Program-made: the position numbers and the translations under genes
Shown: positions 1-8,302 of the stretch, one piece after another
Layout: each line of letters starts with the position of its first letter
How positions within the stretch are numbered: the stretch's first letter is position 1
Notes under the pieces: model-generated
Told to the model about the DNA's origin: nothing
Database searches by the model: none
What the model saw: only the letters and a program-made list of their open reading frames with translations
NCBI GenBank assembly: GCA_016210115.1
Contig: JACQUW010000124.1
Coordinates: 1-35,268, forward strand
Source: Deltaproteobacteria bacterium
GTDB taxonomy: Bacteria > Desulfobacterota > Binatia > UBA9968
Length of the DNA stretch: 35,268 bases
Reading direction: 5' to 3'

Positions 1-444
1 CCGAACGTACTGGCACAACTGGCAACTTTCCCCGCGGGAATCCAGTTCCCTTGCTGTCTGGTCAAAAGTCTCCAACTGGAAGACCTGAGAATGAGCGTAA
101 AATTTAAGCCGATCTCTGGGGAGTGCGATCAGGGAGGCGGCCTGGTCTTTAGATTTCGGGACCCTCAGAACTACTACGTGCTACGCGCTAATGCCCTGGA
201 TGATTTTGCCCTATTCAAATGCGTCAACGACCAGCGATGGCCTGTGAAGCGTTACTATGTTCGCAGCGACGAGTGGCAAACTATCATGGTGGAATGCCGT
301 GGCCCTTTTATCGCGGGCTACTGGAACGACCGTCTATTGATCGAGGTTCGAGACGATACTTTTTCCGCCGGGAGAATTGGTCTATGGACGATATCGGACT
401 CGGTTAGCTATTTCGATGACTTAGAAATCACGGCCCTTGAGTAG
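1..444 (+). CDS. C-terminal part of a lectin/glucanase-fold (DUF1080-like) protein, 5' truncated by the window edge
   Basis: The reading frame is open from base 1 without a stop, so this is the 3' end of a gene that starts outside the window; the ATG at 91 is internal. The visible 147 residues have the beta-sandwich pattern of family-16-like/DUF1080 domains (concanavalin-like fold): a GGLVFRFRDPQNYYVLRANA stretch, then EWQTIMVECRG, then GRIGLWTISDSVSYFDDLEI at the C-terminus. The closing 'FDDLEI' strand is typical of these domains. Such proteins are usually exported carbohydrate-binding or 3-keto-glycoside hydrolase-like proteins. The signal peptide, if any, would lie upstream, so neither location nor activity can be judged here. 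The cupin gene follows after 22 bp. Confidence 0.75.
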   Translation, partial: PNVLAQLATFPAGIQFPCCLVKSLQLEDLRMSVKFKPISGECDQGGGLVFRFRDPQNYYVLRANALDDFALFKCVNDQRWPVKRYYVRSDEWQTIMVECRGPFIAGYWNDRLLIEVRDDTFSAGRIGLWTISDSVSYFDDLEITALE

Positions 445-466
445 AAGATTAGGATCAGGAGGACTT

Positions 467-835
467 ATGCGAACGTTAAGAATTGATGATCACATCGAGT
501 TTCACCCTAAAGCTTTTGTGCGCAAGCGGCTTTTTGAAACGGAGGAGCTCTATTTCAACATGTACTGCATTCAGCCAGGGCAAAAAAACCCTCTCCACCG
601 CCACCCTAACTCGGTCGAGGTTCTCTTTTTCGTTGAAGGCGAAGGCGAGCTCATTGTCGGCCGGGAAAAGAAAGCTGTGACTGCGCGCGACGCGGTTTAT
701 GTTCCGGTCGATGCGCCCCATGAAATTATTAATACCGGCAAGAGCAACATGATCGTCGTTCTGGTGCAGGCTCCGCTTCCATGCGAGCATGTCTATGTGC
801 GGCCGGAGGAAATCGGAGAGGTGGTTCAGATTTGA
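467..835 (+). CDS. Small single-domain cupin protein
   Basis: This 122-residue protein has one cupin beta-barrel. Motif 1 shows H44, H46 and E51 (HRHPNSVEVLFFVEGEGEL) and motif 2 shows H85 (YVPVDAPHEIINTG), so the usual His/Glu metal site is present. The start at 467 is chosen because an AGGAGG ribosome binding site (457-462) lies 4 bp upstream; an upstream ATG in the same frame (437) overlaps the previous gene and lacks such a site. Small cupins of this type can be dioxygenases, isomerases or sugar/ligand sensors, and the sequence does not say which. It probably forms a short plus-strand group with the flanking genes. Confidence 0.85.
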   Translation: MRTLRIDDHIEFHPKAFVRKRLFETEELYFNMYCIQPGQKNPLHRHPNSVEVLFFVEGEGELIVGREKKAVTARDAVYVPVDAPHEIINTGKSNMIVVLVQAPLPCEHVYVRPEEIGEVVQI

Positions 836-839
836 GTAG

Positions 840-876
840 TTGAACCGACCGTTTGGGGATTGGCGGTCCAATTTTT
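840..876 (+). terminator. Possible intrinsic terminator after the cupin gene
   Basis: TTGAACCG (840-847) and CGGTCCAA (864-871) form an 8-bp stem with one mismatch around a 16-nt loop, followed directly by TTTTT (872-876). It lies 4 bp after the cupin stop codon. The loop is long for a strong terminator, so this is tentative. Confidence 0.35.
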
Positions 877-1013
877 GATAGCCTATTTAAAGTGGAGTTT
901 AATTTTGAGATTATCGGGCCGTTAGCAGGGGAAGGGACGAGGCGACTTGAGGCTGTGGCCATGGACGGAAGACGGCTACAATTGGAACACGAACACCAAA
1001 TCAGGAGGCGAAT

Positions 1014-1664
1014 ATGGAGATCCTAAGAAGTTTACAGGAACGATGTGATCCCCGATGGGCCGCTCTGCTCGTGGTGGATGTGCAGAACGATTTCGTCAGC
1101 CCTCAGGGAAGCGCCGCTAAAAGAAACGAAGATGTTAGTGCGGCGGTCGCGGTGGTTCCCCGACTCATTCATCTTATCGACGAGGCCCGGCGCGTGGGAC
1201 TCACGATCGTTTATATTAAGACAACACACAGCGAATGGACCGACACGCCTTCATGGGTTTATCGCAGTTCTCAAAAAGGCGGGTTAAGCACCTGCCGGGA
1301 GGGAACCTGGGGCGCCGAATTCTATGAAGGAATTTCGCCGCTTCCGAACGAAAGAGTGGTTGTCAAGCATCGCTACAGCGCATTTATCAATACGGACCTG
1401 AACACTGTCTTGAAGGCGAAGGCTATCGAGAGCGTTTTAGTCACCGGCGTGGCGACCAATGTCTGCGTTGAGACGACGGCCAGAGACGCCTACATGTATG
1501 ACTATTACATTACAATGATCGAGGACTGCTCAGCGGCCTATGACGGCAAACTTCACGAGAATACCCTGGAAAACATGCGTCGCCACTTCGGCCTGGTAGC
1601 TTCTTCCCGGGAAATAATAGAAAACTGGCAAGCCTTAAGGCAGAAAAAGGCCGCGGGCGTCTAG
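1014..1664 (+). CDS. Cysteine hydrolase of the isochorismatase family
   Basis: This 216-residue protein has the family's full catalytic triad: D22 in LLVVDVQNDF, K118 in RVVVKHRYSAF and nucleophile C151 in GVATNVCVETTARDA, with the VAT turn that carries the conserved cis-peptide. The length is normal for the family. Members hydrolyse amides, ureido groups or the isochorismate vinyl ether (nicotinamidase, N-carbamoyl hydrolases, biuret hydrolase and others), and the substrate cannot be read from the sequence. AGGAGG stands 7 bp before the ATG. The next gene, on the minus strand, ends only 30 bp away, so transcription converges here. Confidence 0.9.
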   Translation: MEILRSLQERCDPRWAALLVVDVQNDFVSPQGSAAKRNEDVSAAVAVVPRLIHLIDEARRVGLTIVYIKTTHSEWTDTPSWVYRSSQKGGLSTCREGTWGAEFYEGISPLPNERVVVKHRYSAFINTDLNTVLKAKAIESVLVTGVATNVCVETTARDAYMYDYYITMIEDCSAAYDGKLHENTLENMRRHFGLVASSREIIENWQALRQKKAAGV

Positions 1665-1669
1665 AATCA

Positions 1670-1689
1670 TGAACTGCGTGAGCGGTTCA
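1670..1689. repeat. Hairpin in the convergent gap between the isochorismatase gene and korB
   Basis: TGAACTG (1670-1676) and CGGTTCA (1683-1689) pair over 7 positions, one of them a G-T wobble, with a 6-nt loop. It fills the gap between two convergent genes, where a bidirectional terminator would be useful. No T-run follows on either strand, so termination is not demonstrated. Confidence 0.3.
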
Positions 1690-1694
1690 AACCG

Positions 1695-2723
1695 TTACTT
1701 CATCATATGCGCGTTGATTTGATCAAGCAGCTCGGCGGGGGGCTGTAGGACATCCTGGCCCAATTCGGCCAAAGGCGTCTCGCAAAGGTTCAGCTCTTCG
1801 GCAAAGTCCGCTCTATGAGGATTGTAATAAATCAGGCCGGTTAGAAATTTCCCCTCGGCTACGGCGGCATGGATGGCCTGGATCGCCTGCATTCGGTTGG
1901 TTGGGTCGTAGTGTTCTCCGAGCTTGTGCAGGATGATCCGGGAGCCGTCATGCAACTCTACCGCATGGTCGGTTCCCGGATCATAGTCGGCTTCAATATT
2001 TTCGTAATAAGGAATGAAGTCAAGATCATGGATCGGATCAAGATGTCCCTTGACGTATTTGAGACTCTTAGTAGACCCTTCATGATTATTGAACGTGACG
2101 CAGGGGCTGATGACATCCAATATAGCGCTTCCCCTGTGGGCGAAGGCTCCCTGGATCAAAGGGGCAAGTTGTTTACGGTCTCCAGAGAAGCTTCGCGCGA
2201 CATAGGTGGCGCCCATAACGATCGCGAGCTCACATAGATCGATGGCCGGGATGTCGTTGACCTTTCCGCCCTTCATGACGCTTCCCTTGTCCGCCGTGGC
2301 AGAGAATTGACCCTTGGTTAGGCCATAAACGCCATTATTCTCAACAATATAGGTAATATTGACGTTGCGCCGCATCATGTGGCAGAAATTGCCGAGACCG
2401 ATCGCAGAAGTATCGCCATCTCCGGACACTCCGATGGGGATCAGCGAGCGATTGGCCAGATTTACGCCGGTCGCTACCGCGGACATCCTGCCGTGAACAG
2501 CGTTGAAGCCGAAGGACTGACCTAAAAAATAGGCGGGCGTTTTCGAAGAGCACCCTATGCCGCTCAGTTTTACGACTTTACGCGGATCAATACTGCTTTC
2601 GAAGAAAGCCCTGGTAACGGAAGCCGAGATGGCGTCATGACCACAGCCCCGGCACATCGTTGAGGGTGCCCCTTCATAGTCTTTTTCTTTTAGATTGATG
2701 CGGTTAACCTTCTCTCCTGCCAT
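1695..2723 (-). CDS. korB: 2-oxoacid:ferredoxin oxidoreductase beta subunit (first KOR)
   Basis: This is the thiamine diphosphate-binding catalytic subunit (342 residues). C24, C27 (CRGCGHD), C58 (GIGCSS) and C208 (ISPCVTF) are the four ligands expected for the [4Fe-4S] cluster of beta subunits. The TPP-Mg motif runs from GDGD at 101-104 to ENN at 128-130. The enzyme family oxidatively decarboxylates a 2-oxoacid with CoA to acyl-CoA, CO2 and reduced ferredoxin, or runs in reverse; whether the substrate is 2-oxoglutarate, pyruvate or another oxoacid is not resolved. Its start overlaps the end of the alpha subunit gene by 34 bp, and AGAGGTAA precedes the ATG, so the two are translationally coupled. 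The two-subunit architecture resembles mycobacterial KorAB and differs from the four-subunit KOR encoded further along. Confidence 0.92.
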   Translation of the reverse strand: MAGEKVNRINLKEKDYEGAPSTMCRGCGHDAISASVTRAFFESSIDPRKVVKLSGIGCSSKTPAYFLGQSFGFNAVHGRMSAVATGVNLANRSLIPIGVSGDGDTSAIGLGNFCHMMRRNVNITYIVENNGVYGLTKGQFSATADKGSVMKGGKVNDIPAIDLCELAIVMGATYVARSFSGDRKQLAPLIQGAFAHRGSAILDVISPCVTFNNHEGSTKSLKYVKGHLDPIHDLDFIPYYENIEADYDPGTDHAVELHDGSRIILHKLGEHYDPTNRMQAIQAIHAAVAEGKFLTGLIYYNPHRADFAEELNLCETPLAELGQDVLQPPAELLDQINAHMMK

Positions 2724-4549
2724 TCTGTTACCTCTTTTCGTGCTTCCGTCTGATGCTGTTTGATTTGTCGAACGACCTCCAGCGTGGTCACAGGCAGCCC
2801 GTCATAGATGAGGACGCTCACGATCTTCGATGCCAGTTCAGGCCACTCTTCTTTGAAAATGGACGCCATCTGCCCATCGCGGTTTTGTTCGACCAGATAA
2901 ACTACCTCATGGGCCGTCAAAAATTTTCTGCTTTCTTCGGTTAGAGGCAAGGCCCGCAATAAGAGGTGGTTCGTCTTAAGACCTGAGGCCCGCAGGCGGT
3001 CGCGTGCCTCGCGCACCGGCTCGAAGCTCGAGCCGAAACAGATAATCCCGGTCTTTACGCCCTCATTCATCTCGATAATTGGTTTGGGGACGTACTTACG
3101 AGCGGTTTCGAACTTTCTTCGCAGCCGGTCCAAAGTTTCCTTATAGTCCTTTTCGTCCTCGGAATAACGGGCGTCGGCATCATGACCGGAGCCCCGGGCA
3201 AAATACGCTGCGCTGGGATGCGAGTTTCCGGGTACGGTTCTGTAGGGAATGCCGTCGCCGTCGAGATCAAAATAACGGCGGAACCTTTTGCCTTGTTGCT
3301 TCAATTGCTCGATGTCGTCGGGGCTCAGCCGTTTGCCGCGATCGAACGGCTCCCTTTCAAGCTTGAGGGGTTCCGAAGACCAGAGATTCATCCCCAGGTC
3401 GAGATCAAGAGCAACAAAGACGGGAGTTTGAAGCCGTTCAGCCAAGTCGAAGCTGCGCCGCGCTAAATCGAAGCAGGATCTCATATCGTGCGGAAAGACA
3501 ACAATGTGCCGGGTATCGCCGTGGGAAGCATAATACATGAGCTGGATATCGGCCTGCTGCGTTCTTGTGGGAAGCCCGGTCGATGGTCCACCGCGCTGGA
3601 TGATAAAGAAAACGCAGGGAGTCTCGACAAAATAAGCGAGTCCAATGCTCTCGTTCATCAACGACAAGCCCGGGCCCGATGTGGCAGTCATAGCTCTGGC
3701 TCCGGCCCAGCCCGCTCCGACAATCATGCTGGCGGAAGCGATTTCGTCCTCTGCCTGGACAATCGCGTAGGTCGGTTTGCCGCTCTTGTCCTTGCGCAGG
3801 CGCGGCAGATATTGCTCCATCGCTTCAGCTAATGAGCTGGAAGGCGTAATGGGGTACCAGGCAACAACCGACGCTCCGCCGTAGATTGCGCCCAGCGCGC
3901 AAGCGGTATTGCCCTCTGTGATGATTTTTCCCTTGTTCCCATTGGGGATGGCTACAAGACGGGCGATCTTCTGTGTGTGGCCGTTTTCCTTCACCTGATC
4001 GAAGCCAGCCTGAATGCAGATGAGATTCGATTCAATGACGACGGGCTTCTTTCCAAAAGTGTCCTGTAACACATCTTTGATAGTCTCCATGTCGATACCG
4101 AACAAATAGGCGAGAGCTCCCACGTAGACCATATTTCTCTGCTTGGTTCTCAGGGGAGAGGCGGGTACAATTTTTTGCACCAGTTTGTTCGCCGAGACTC
4201 CTACGTACTGGACTCCGTCTCTTTTGAGGTTTGCGGGAAGCGGCGTCGAATCGTCATAGAGAATGAGTCCTCCGTCCCTAACTCGATAAATATCCTTTGC
4301 CGCGGTCGCTTCATTGAACATGACCATGACGTCAATGACGTCTTTTCGTGCCATGTATCCGTCGGCGCTGGCCCGAATTTGATACCAGGTAGGGAGCCCT
4401 TGGATGTTGGAGGGAAACATATTTTTCGAGGAGCACGGGATCCCCATTTTAAAGATAGCCTTGAATAAAATAGTGTTTGCCGAAGCGCTGCCCGTGCCGT
4501 TTTCCGTAGCTATACAGATACTGATATCGTTAGTCGCCGTTGCTTCCAT
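2690..4549 (-). CDS. korA: 2-oxoacid:ferredoxin oxidoreductase, gamma-alpha fusion subunit (first KOR)
   Basis: Residues 1 to about 195 are a gamma domain (GTGSASAN loop near 18-25). Residues from about 210 are the alpha pyrimidine-binding domain with YPITPSSSL (232-240), TATSGPGLSLM (288-298) and GGPSTGLPT (320-328), all hallmarks of OFOR alpha subunits. A C-terminal domain follows to residue 619. Gamma-alpha fusions of about 620-650 residues pair with a separate beta subunit, which is encoded directly downstream with a 34-bp overlap. No ferredoxin-like delta subunit is present beside it. A TAAGGGG sequence lies 8 bp before the ATG. The gene starts 60 bp after the CBS-domain gene on the same strand and may share its transcript. 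Confidence 0.92.
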   Translation of the reverse strand: MEATATNDISICIATENGTGSASANTILFKAIFKMGIPCSSKNMFPSNIQGLPTWYQIRASADGYMARKDVIDVMVMFNEATAAKDIYRVRDGGLILYDDSTPLPANLKRDGVQYVGVSANKLVQKIVPASPLRTKQRNMVYVGALAYLFGIDMETIKDVLQDTFGKKPVVIESNLICIQAGFDQVKENGHTQKIARLVAIPNGNKGKIITEGNTACALGAIYGGASVVAWYPITPSSSLAEAMEQYLPRLRKDKSGKPTYAIVQAEDEIASASMIVGAGWAGARAMTATSGPGLSLMNESIGLAYFVETPCVFFIIQRGGPSTGLPTRTQQADIQLMYYASHGDTRHIVVFPHDMRSCFDLARRSFDLAERLQTPVFVALDLDLGMNLWSSEPLKLEREPFDRGKRLSPDDIEQLKQQGKRFRRYFDLDGDGIPYRTVPGNSHPSAAYFARGSGHDADARYSEDEKDYKETLDRLRRKFETARKYVPKPIIEMNEGVKTGIICFGSSFEPVREARDRLRASGLKTNHLLLRALPLTEESRKFLTAHEVVYLVEQNRDGQMASIFKEEWPELASKIVSVLIYDGLPVTTLEVVRQIKQHQTEARKEVTEWQERRLTASI

Positions 4550-4609
4550 AATTTAACCCCTTACGACAAGTTAACAGGGATCGGCCGGAAACACAAGAAA
4601 TCTCAGGTT

Positions 4610-5470
4610 TTACCCGGGGGTATAATGGTCCCCGGATTCCCAGAATTCCTGCACTTCCTTCCACGATTTCCGGACATTTTCGTCGATATCCAGCGCTCTC
4701 GCATACTTTAGAACGTCTCTCATCGATACGAGGCCAGCGAGTTTTCCTGTCTGGGCGCGAATCGGCATGTGCCGGAACCCGTTCTCGATCATTTTCGCCA
4801 GGACTTCGCCGATAAGCGTCGAATCCGGCATACAGACGACGTCCGCCGTCATCACCTCTCGAACCGGGGTGTTGTTGATGTCGATCTTCTTAACTGCCAC
4901 GCGCGCAAGAATGTCTCTTTCGGTAAAAATCCCTTTGGGGAACTTTCTGTCCAATACAACAACGCAAGTGGCATTTCTCTTCGCCATGACTGCGATGGTG
5001 TCGGAGATGGAGTGCTGGCCATCTACGGTGATAAATCTCCCGGACATGATGCTGCCGACGGTTTGGGTTTCTCCAAGGCCCCGGCCCACTTCCACTGCAA
5101 GCTTCAGGATCCGCCGCATGGAGACCATGCCGACCACATTTCCGTCGCTCCCGCTGACCAGCAAGTGGCGGAACCCACCTTTGTACATCTGCCCTAACGC
5201 GTCGACGATATGGGTATTCAGGGGAACCTTTTTGACCGGCACCGTCATGACCGCTTTTATCCGGGTTTCTTTCGGGTCCAATTTCTTGTTCATGACCCGC
5301 GTAAGGACGTCGTGCTCAGTGAAAATGCCCACCGGCACGTCGTTCTCCGCTATAACAACGCGGCCCACGTCCTTTTCCACCATTATCGCCATGACTTCAG
5401 CTATGTTGGCCGACACGGGGGCCGCCAACACGTCCCGCGTCATGATTTCGCTTACCTTATTCGATAGCAT
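4610..5470 (-). CDS. Protein with four CBS domains (two Bateman modules)
   Basis: This 286-residue protein consists almost entirely of CBS repeats at about 5-60, 65-125, 143-195 and 205-262. Each has the VxxIMTxxVxxVxxxxxIxxAxxxM type start and a GIFTEHD/GMVSMR/GIFTERD/GLVSMRD end. CBS pairs bind adenosyl ligands (AMP, ATP, NAD, SAM) and usually sense energy state. No enzymatic or membrane domain is attached, so it is likely a soluble regulator. A strong AGGAGG lies 8 bp before the ATG. It sits immediately upstream of the two-subunit KOR on the same strand and downstream of the 12-gene redox operon. A role in sensing energy charge for these oxidoreductases is an inference from position. Confidence 0.88.
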   Translation of the reverse strand: MLSNKVSEIMTRDVLAAPVSANIAEVMAIMVEKDVGRVVIAENDVPVGIFTEHDVLTRVMNKKLDPKETRIKAVMTVPVKKVPLNTHIVDALGQMYKGGFRHLLVSGSDGNVVGMVSMRRILKLAVEVGRGLGETQTVGSIMSGRFITVDGQHSISDTIAVMAKRNATCVVVLDRKFPKGIFTERDILARVAVKKIDINNTPVREVMTADVVCMPDSTLIGEVLAKMIENGFRHMPIRAQTGKLAGLVSMRDVLKYARALDIDENVRKSWKEVQEFWESGDHYTPG

Positions 5471-5843
5471 AGGGGGACCTCCTGGTCGGGTGTTTTTCTA
5501 CCAGAATAGTGGAAGCCCAAGTAAGGTATCACCAAAAATATCGCCGATTCTTCCATACCGCAAGCGCTGGGATCGGCTTGAGCGGGACCCCGGACAATCA
5601 GAAAAGCTCGCCATCCGGGGTTGAGGTTGCGTGGGGGAATATTCATGAACCTGTCCTTCAACGTCAATGATGAAAAATGTGAGCGAAGAGACAGGCCTGG
5701 AGGTCGCAGACGTAGAACCGTACAGGTTCCGGAAGCAATAGACCGGGAATAGCGACCTTGGCGGCCTCGGGGCACTGGCCCATCGGCTGCGGCCGGAAGG
5801 CGTGGCCCTGAGGGAACCGTTTTCGGGGGAATTCTAATCGCAG
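5471..5843. other. Intergenic region between the CBS gene and the SdhA-like gene
   Basis: No convincing gene was found in these 373 bp. On the minus strand the SdhA-like frame stays open for about 59 codons past its TAG stop (to a TGA near 5670). A further minus-strand ORF of 64 codons (5452-5646) runs into the CBS gene start. Neither resembles a known family. A small GAACC/GGTTC hairpin sits at 5715-5729. The region presumably holds the CBS-korAB promoter on the minus strand, but I could not recognise clear -10/-35 boxes. Confidence 0.5.
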
Positions 5844-7487
5844 CTATCCAGCAGCAACACCTCCCAGGCGGCGAATCCGACAAGCTTCAGAGGTGTAGTC
5901 GGGAAGTATCATCGGAGAGACGCGGCTGGGTGAAATCCTGGCTTCCTTCAGTTGCCGATTGTAGCTCCTGACGTGATCCAGCGTCATAGGACTGAGACGA
6001 GTTTCTTTGGCTTTCTGCGCGGCACGCTGGCCGGCTCGCCTTCCAAAGACGAAAATGTCGAGCAAGGAATTACCCATTAACCGATTGCGGCCGTGCACTC
6101 CGCCACTCACCTCCCCGGCTGCAAAGAGGTTGACCACCGGGGTGTCTCCGTGCTCGTTGATCATGAGCCCGCCGTTCTGATAATGCTGAGTAGGATACAT
6201 CAGAATAGGCTCTTTAGTAATATCGATGTTGTAACGGGCGAACTGACGGACCATCGCGGGGAGAGCCTTTCGGGTAGTCCCTTCGCCGCGGAGGAGGTCC
6301 ACCATGGGTGTGTCGAGCCAGACGCCCGACACCCCCGTAGGCGTCGTTACACCGTTCTGCCTTTCGGCGCACTCGCGGATAATGGCTGCGGAGACCGCAT
6401 CGCGGGTTTCCAGGTCGAAGATGAACCGTTCCCCTTTTCGATTTACAAGTTGCGTGCCCAGACCCCGGACCTTCTCTGTCACGAGTTGGCCCAGGAGCTG
6501 CTCAGGAAAGGCTACACCCGTGGGGTGGTACTGGACGGTATCCATAAATAGCATGGGGACCCCAGCGCGGTAACCGATAACGACGCCATCGGCGGTGGCC
6601 CCATAGTGATTCGTGGTGGGAAAGCCCTGGCAGTGGAGCCGGCCCATGCCACCTGTCGACAGTACAGTGCAGCGAGCCCGCACCACGGTAAACTCTTTCG
6701 TTTCCAGATCGTAGAGAATCGCGCCCGCGCATTGGCCGCTCTCGTCCAAAATCAGCTCCACTGCAGGATTAAACTCGAGACAGTGAATCTGCCGATTTCT
6801 GGCTTCGTCTCGCACCACGCGCATGAACTCCATGCCCGTATAATCGCCGCTTGAATGCATGCGACGGATCGAGGTGCCCCCGCCGTGAACCTCGACCATG
6901 CTTCCATCCTCATGCTTGTCAAAGAGAACTCCCATGTCCTCAAGCCACTGGACTACAAAGGGGGCATCGGTTACGAGCGCACGGACCAGCTCGGGAACGT
7001 TGCCGAACCCGCCGCCACCCATGACATCAAGATAATGACGGGCGAGTGAGTCTTGCGGGCGATCGGCGGCTTGAATGCCGCCCTGAGCCATCATGGTGTT
7101 AGCATCTCCCCAACGCAACTTGGTGGCGATAAGGACCTTAGCGCCGGTTTCCGTCGCCGCCAGCGCCGCTGAAGTCCCTCCTCCGCCCGCACCGATCACC
7201 AAAACGTCAACGTCCCGGTCCACGCGCGAGGCAAGGTCGAAAGCGTCCGGATCAATAAAGCTTCTCGTCTCCAGCAGGTCCGCGAGCTCGTGAGGGACAT
7301 TCTGGCCTTGATTGGGCCCTACACGGAGAGCGCGAAAACCCTCGGGTCTATAATCGGGGTGGTATCGTTTGAGCAGGCTATCTTTTTCTTCCAGGGTAAG
7401 GCGGGGGAACTCTCTGCGAGCCAATCTCTCCTTGCGTGTTCGCTCTACCTCCGCGATCGAAGCCGTCATGCTCTCCGGGTAAGCCAT
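5844..7487 (-). CDS. FAD-binding fumarate reductase/succinate dehydrogenase-type flavoprotein (TfrA-like)
   Basis: This 547-residue protein has the FRD/SDH/aspartate oxidase fold. The FAD dinucleotide motif GAGGGG is at 99-104 and the capping-domain active site is complete: H321 (YHPTG), TEKVRG (337-342), R362 (ETRD), H435 (HYQNGG) and the RNRL arginines near 467-469. The position of the covalent flavin histidine of FrdA/SdhA (SHTxxAxGG) reads ANTMMAQGG, with N130, so FAD is probably bound non-covalently. About 92 residues precede the Rossmann motif, as in thiol- and Hdr-linked fumarate reductase homologues. It is the last gene of the redox operon, 13 bp after its Fe-S partner, with AAGGAGG 6 bp before the ATG. 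The likely reaction is fumarate/succinate interconversion through HdrBC; L-aspartate oxidase or another enoate reductase remains possible. Confidence 0.85.
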   Translation of the reverse strand: MAYPESMTASIAEVERTRKERLARREFPRLTLEEKDSLLKRYHPDYRPEGFRALRVGPNQGQNVPHELADLLETRSFIDPDAFDLASRVDRDVDVLVIGAGGGGTSAALAATETGAKVLIATKLRWGDANTMMAQGGIQAADRPQDSLARHYLDVMGGGGFGNVPELVRALVTDAPFVVQWLEDMGVLFDKHEDGSMVEVHGGGTSIRRMHSSGDYTGMEFMRVVRDEARNRQIHCLEFNPAVELILDESGQCAGAILYDLETKEFTVVRARCTVLSTGGMGRLHCQGFPTTNHYGATADGVVIGYRAGVPMLFMDTVQYHPTGVAFPEQLLGQLVTEKVRGLGTQLVNRKGERFIFDLETRDAVSAAIIRECAERQNGVTTPTGVSGVWLDTPMVDLLRGEGTTRKALPAMVRQFARYNIDITKEPILMYPTQHYQNGGLMINEHGDTPVVNLFAAGEVSGGVHGRNRLMGNSLLDIFVFGRRAGQRAAQKAKETRLSPMTLDHVRSYNRQLKEARISPSRVSPMILPDYTSEACRIRRLGGVAAG

Positions 7488-7500
7488 CTTTGTCCTCCTT

Positions 7501-8271
7501 CTAGTCCTTATCTCCGTTGCTTTTGCGGAGAGGCACGTCCTCTTCTTCCGATTCGATTACCCGCTGCGAGTAGAACCGCTGCAAGGTTGCTTTGTCCATC
7601 CGGCAAAACTTATCTAGCTCCTCTTCAAAATAGCCGGTCTTGATCTCTTCCAGACGAGTGTGGAGGTGGGCTGCTTTGGGTAACACGTGAGAGCCGTATA
7701 GCCGCCGCGCCAACATACCAACGTGATAATGAGCTATTTCAGCCGGGCACCGGGAGACACAAAGACCGCAGCTGATGCAGTCGAAAGAAAGCTCAGCGAG
7801 CCTTTTCAGATCTCCCTGCTGCGCCGCGGCGATATAGCGCATTACCTCAAGGCCCTGCGGGCAAACCTTGGCGCATGTATTGCACTGAATACAGCGAACG
7901 AGCTCTGGAAAGAAACGGAACATTGTCTCAGCGCTAGCTGAGAGTTCATGGATGTTGTAGACCGGCTTCGGGGCCGGATAGAAAGGAATCTGGGCCAGAA
8001 ACATCCCATCCTCTATCCCGGTCTGGCAAGCGAGGCCGACCTGGAGGCGGAAATCTCCAGCCTTCCGGTACACGGTAGCACACGCGCCACAAAAGCCTCC
8101 TCGACATCCAACACCACGAACGAGCCGATAACCGGCAGACTCCATCGCCTTCAGAATGGTCAGGCCCGTGGGAACATCGTGATTCTTTCCCATTATCGAG
8201 ATCCGAACCGTTTCTATTAGGGGGACTTCCTTTTTCTTGGGCTTCGTCAATTTTTTTTGTTGTAGGGCCAT
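7501..8271 (-). CDS. SdhB/TfrB-like iron-sulfur electron-transfer subunit
   Basis: This 256-residue protein has an N-terminal plant-type [2Fe-2S] domain with C56, C61, C64 and C82 (GCRGGFCGAC ... ACQTG). A C-terminal alpha-helical ferredoxin domain carries two CxxCxxCxxxCP sets, C127/C130/C133/C137 and C165/C168/C171/C175. Canonical SdhB/FrdB carries a 3Fe-4S set in which one Cys is replaced; here both sets look complete, as in fumarate reductases that take electrons from Hdr-type proteins. It would pass electrons between HdrBC and the flavoprotein encoded 13 bp downstream. The N-terminus begins with a lysine-rich 15-residue tail and no export signal, so it is probably cytoplasmic. Confidence 0.88.
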   Translation of the reverse strand: MALQQKKLTKPKKKEVPLIETVRISIMGKNHDVPTGLTILKAMESAGYRLVRGVGCRGGFCGACATVYRKAGDFRLQVGLACQTGIEDGMFLAQIPFYPAPKPVYNIHELSASAETMFRFFPELVRCIQCNTCAKVCPQGLEVMRYIAAAQQGDLKRLAELSFDCISCGLCVSRCPAEIAHYHVGMLARRLYGSHVLPKAAHLHTRLEEIKTGYFEEELDKFCRMDKATLQRFYSQRVIESEEEDVPLRKSNGDKD

Positions 8272-8302
8272 CCCGACCTCCTTAGTTCCGTCTCGCCACA
8301 GT

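Noticed and set aside
4767-5624. 285-codon plus-strand ORF
   Set aside because: Antisense to the CBS protein gene and rich in Ser/Thr/Arg typical of shadow frames; the real CBS repeats are on the other strand.
5452-5883. 143-codon minus-strand ORF between the CBS and SdhA-like genes
   Set aside because: It overlaps both neighbours, has Pro/Arg-rich composition and no recognised domain. The shorter version from 5646 has a weak ribosome site but is no more convincing.
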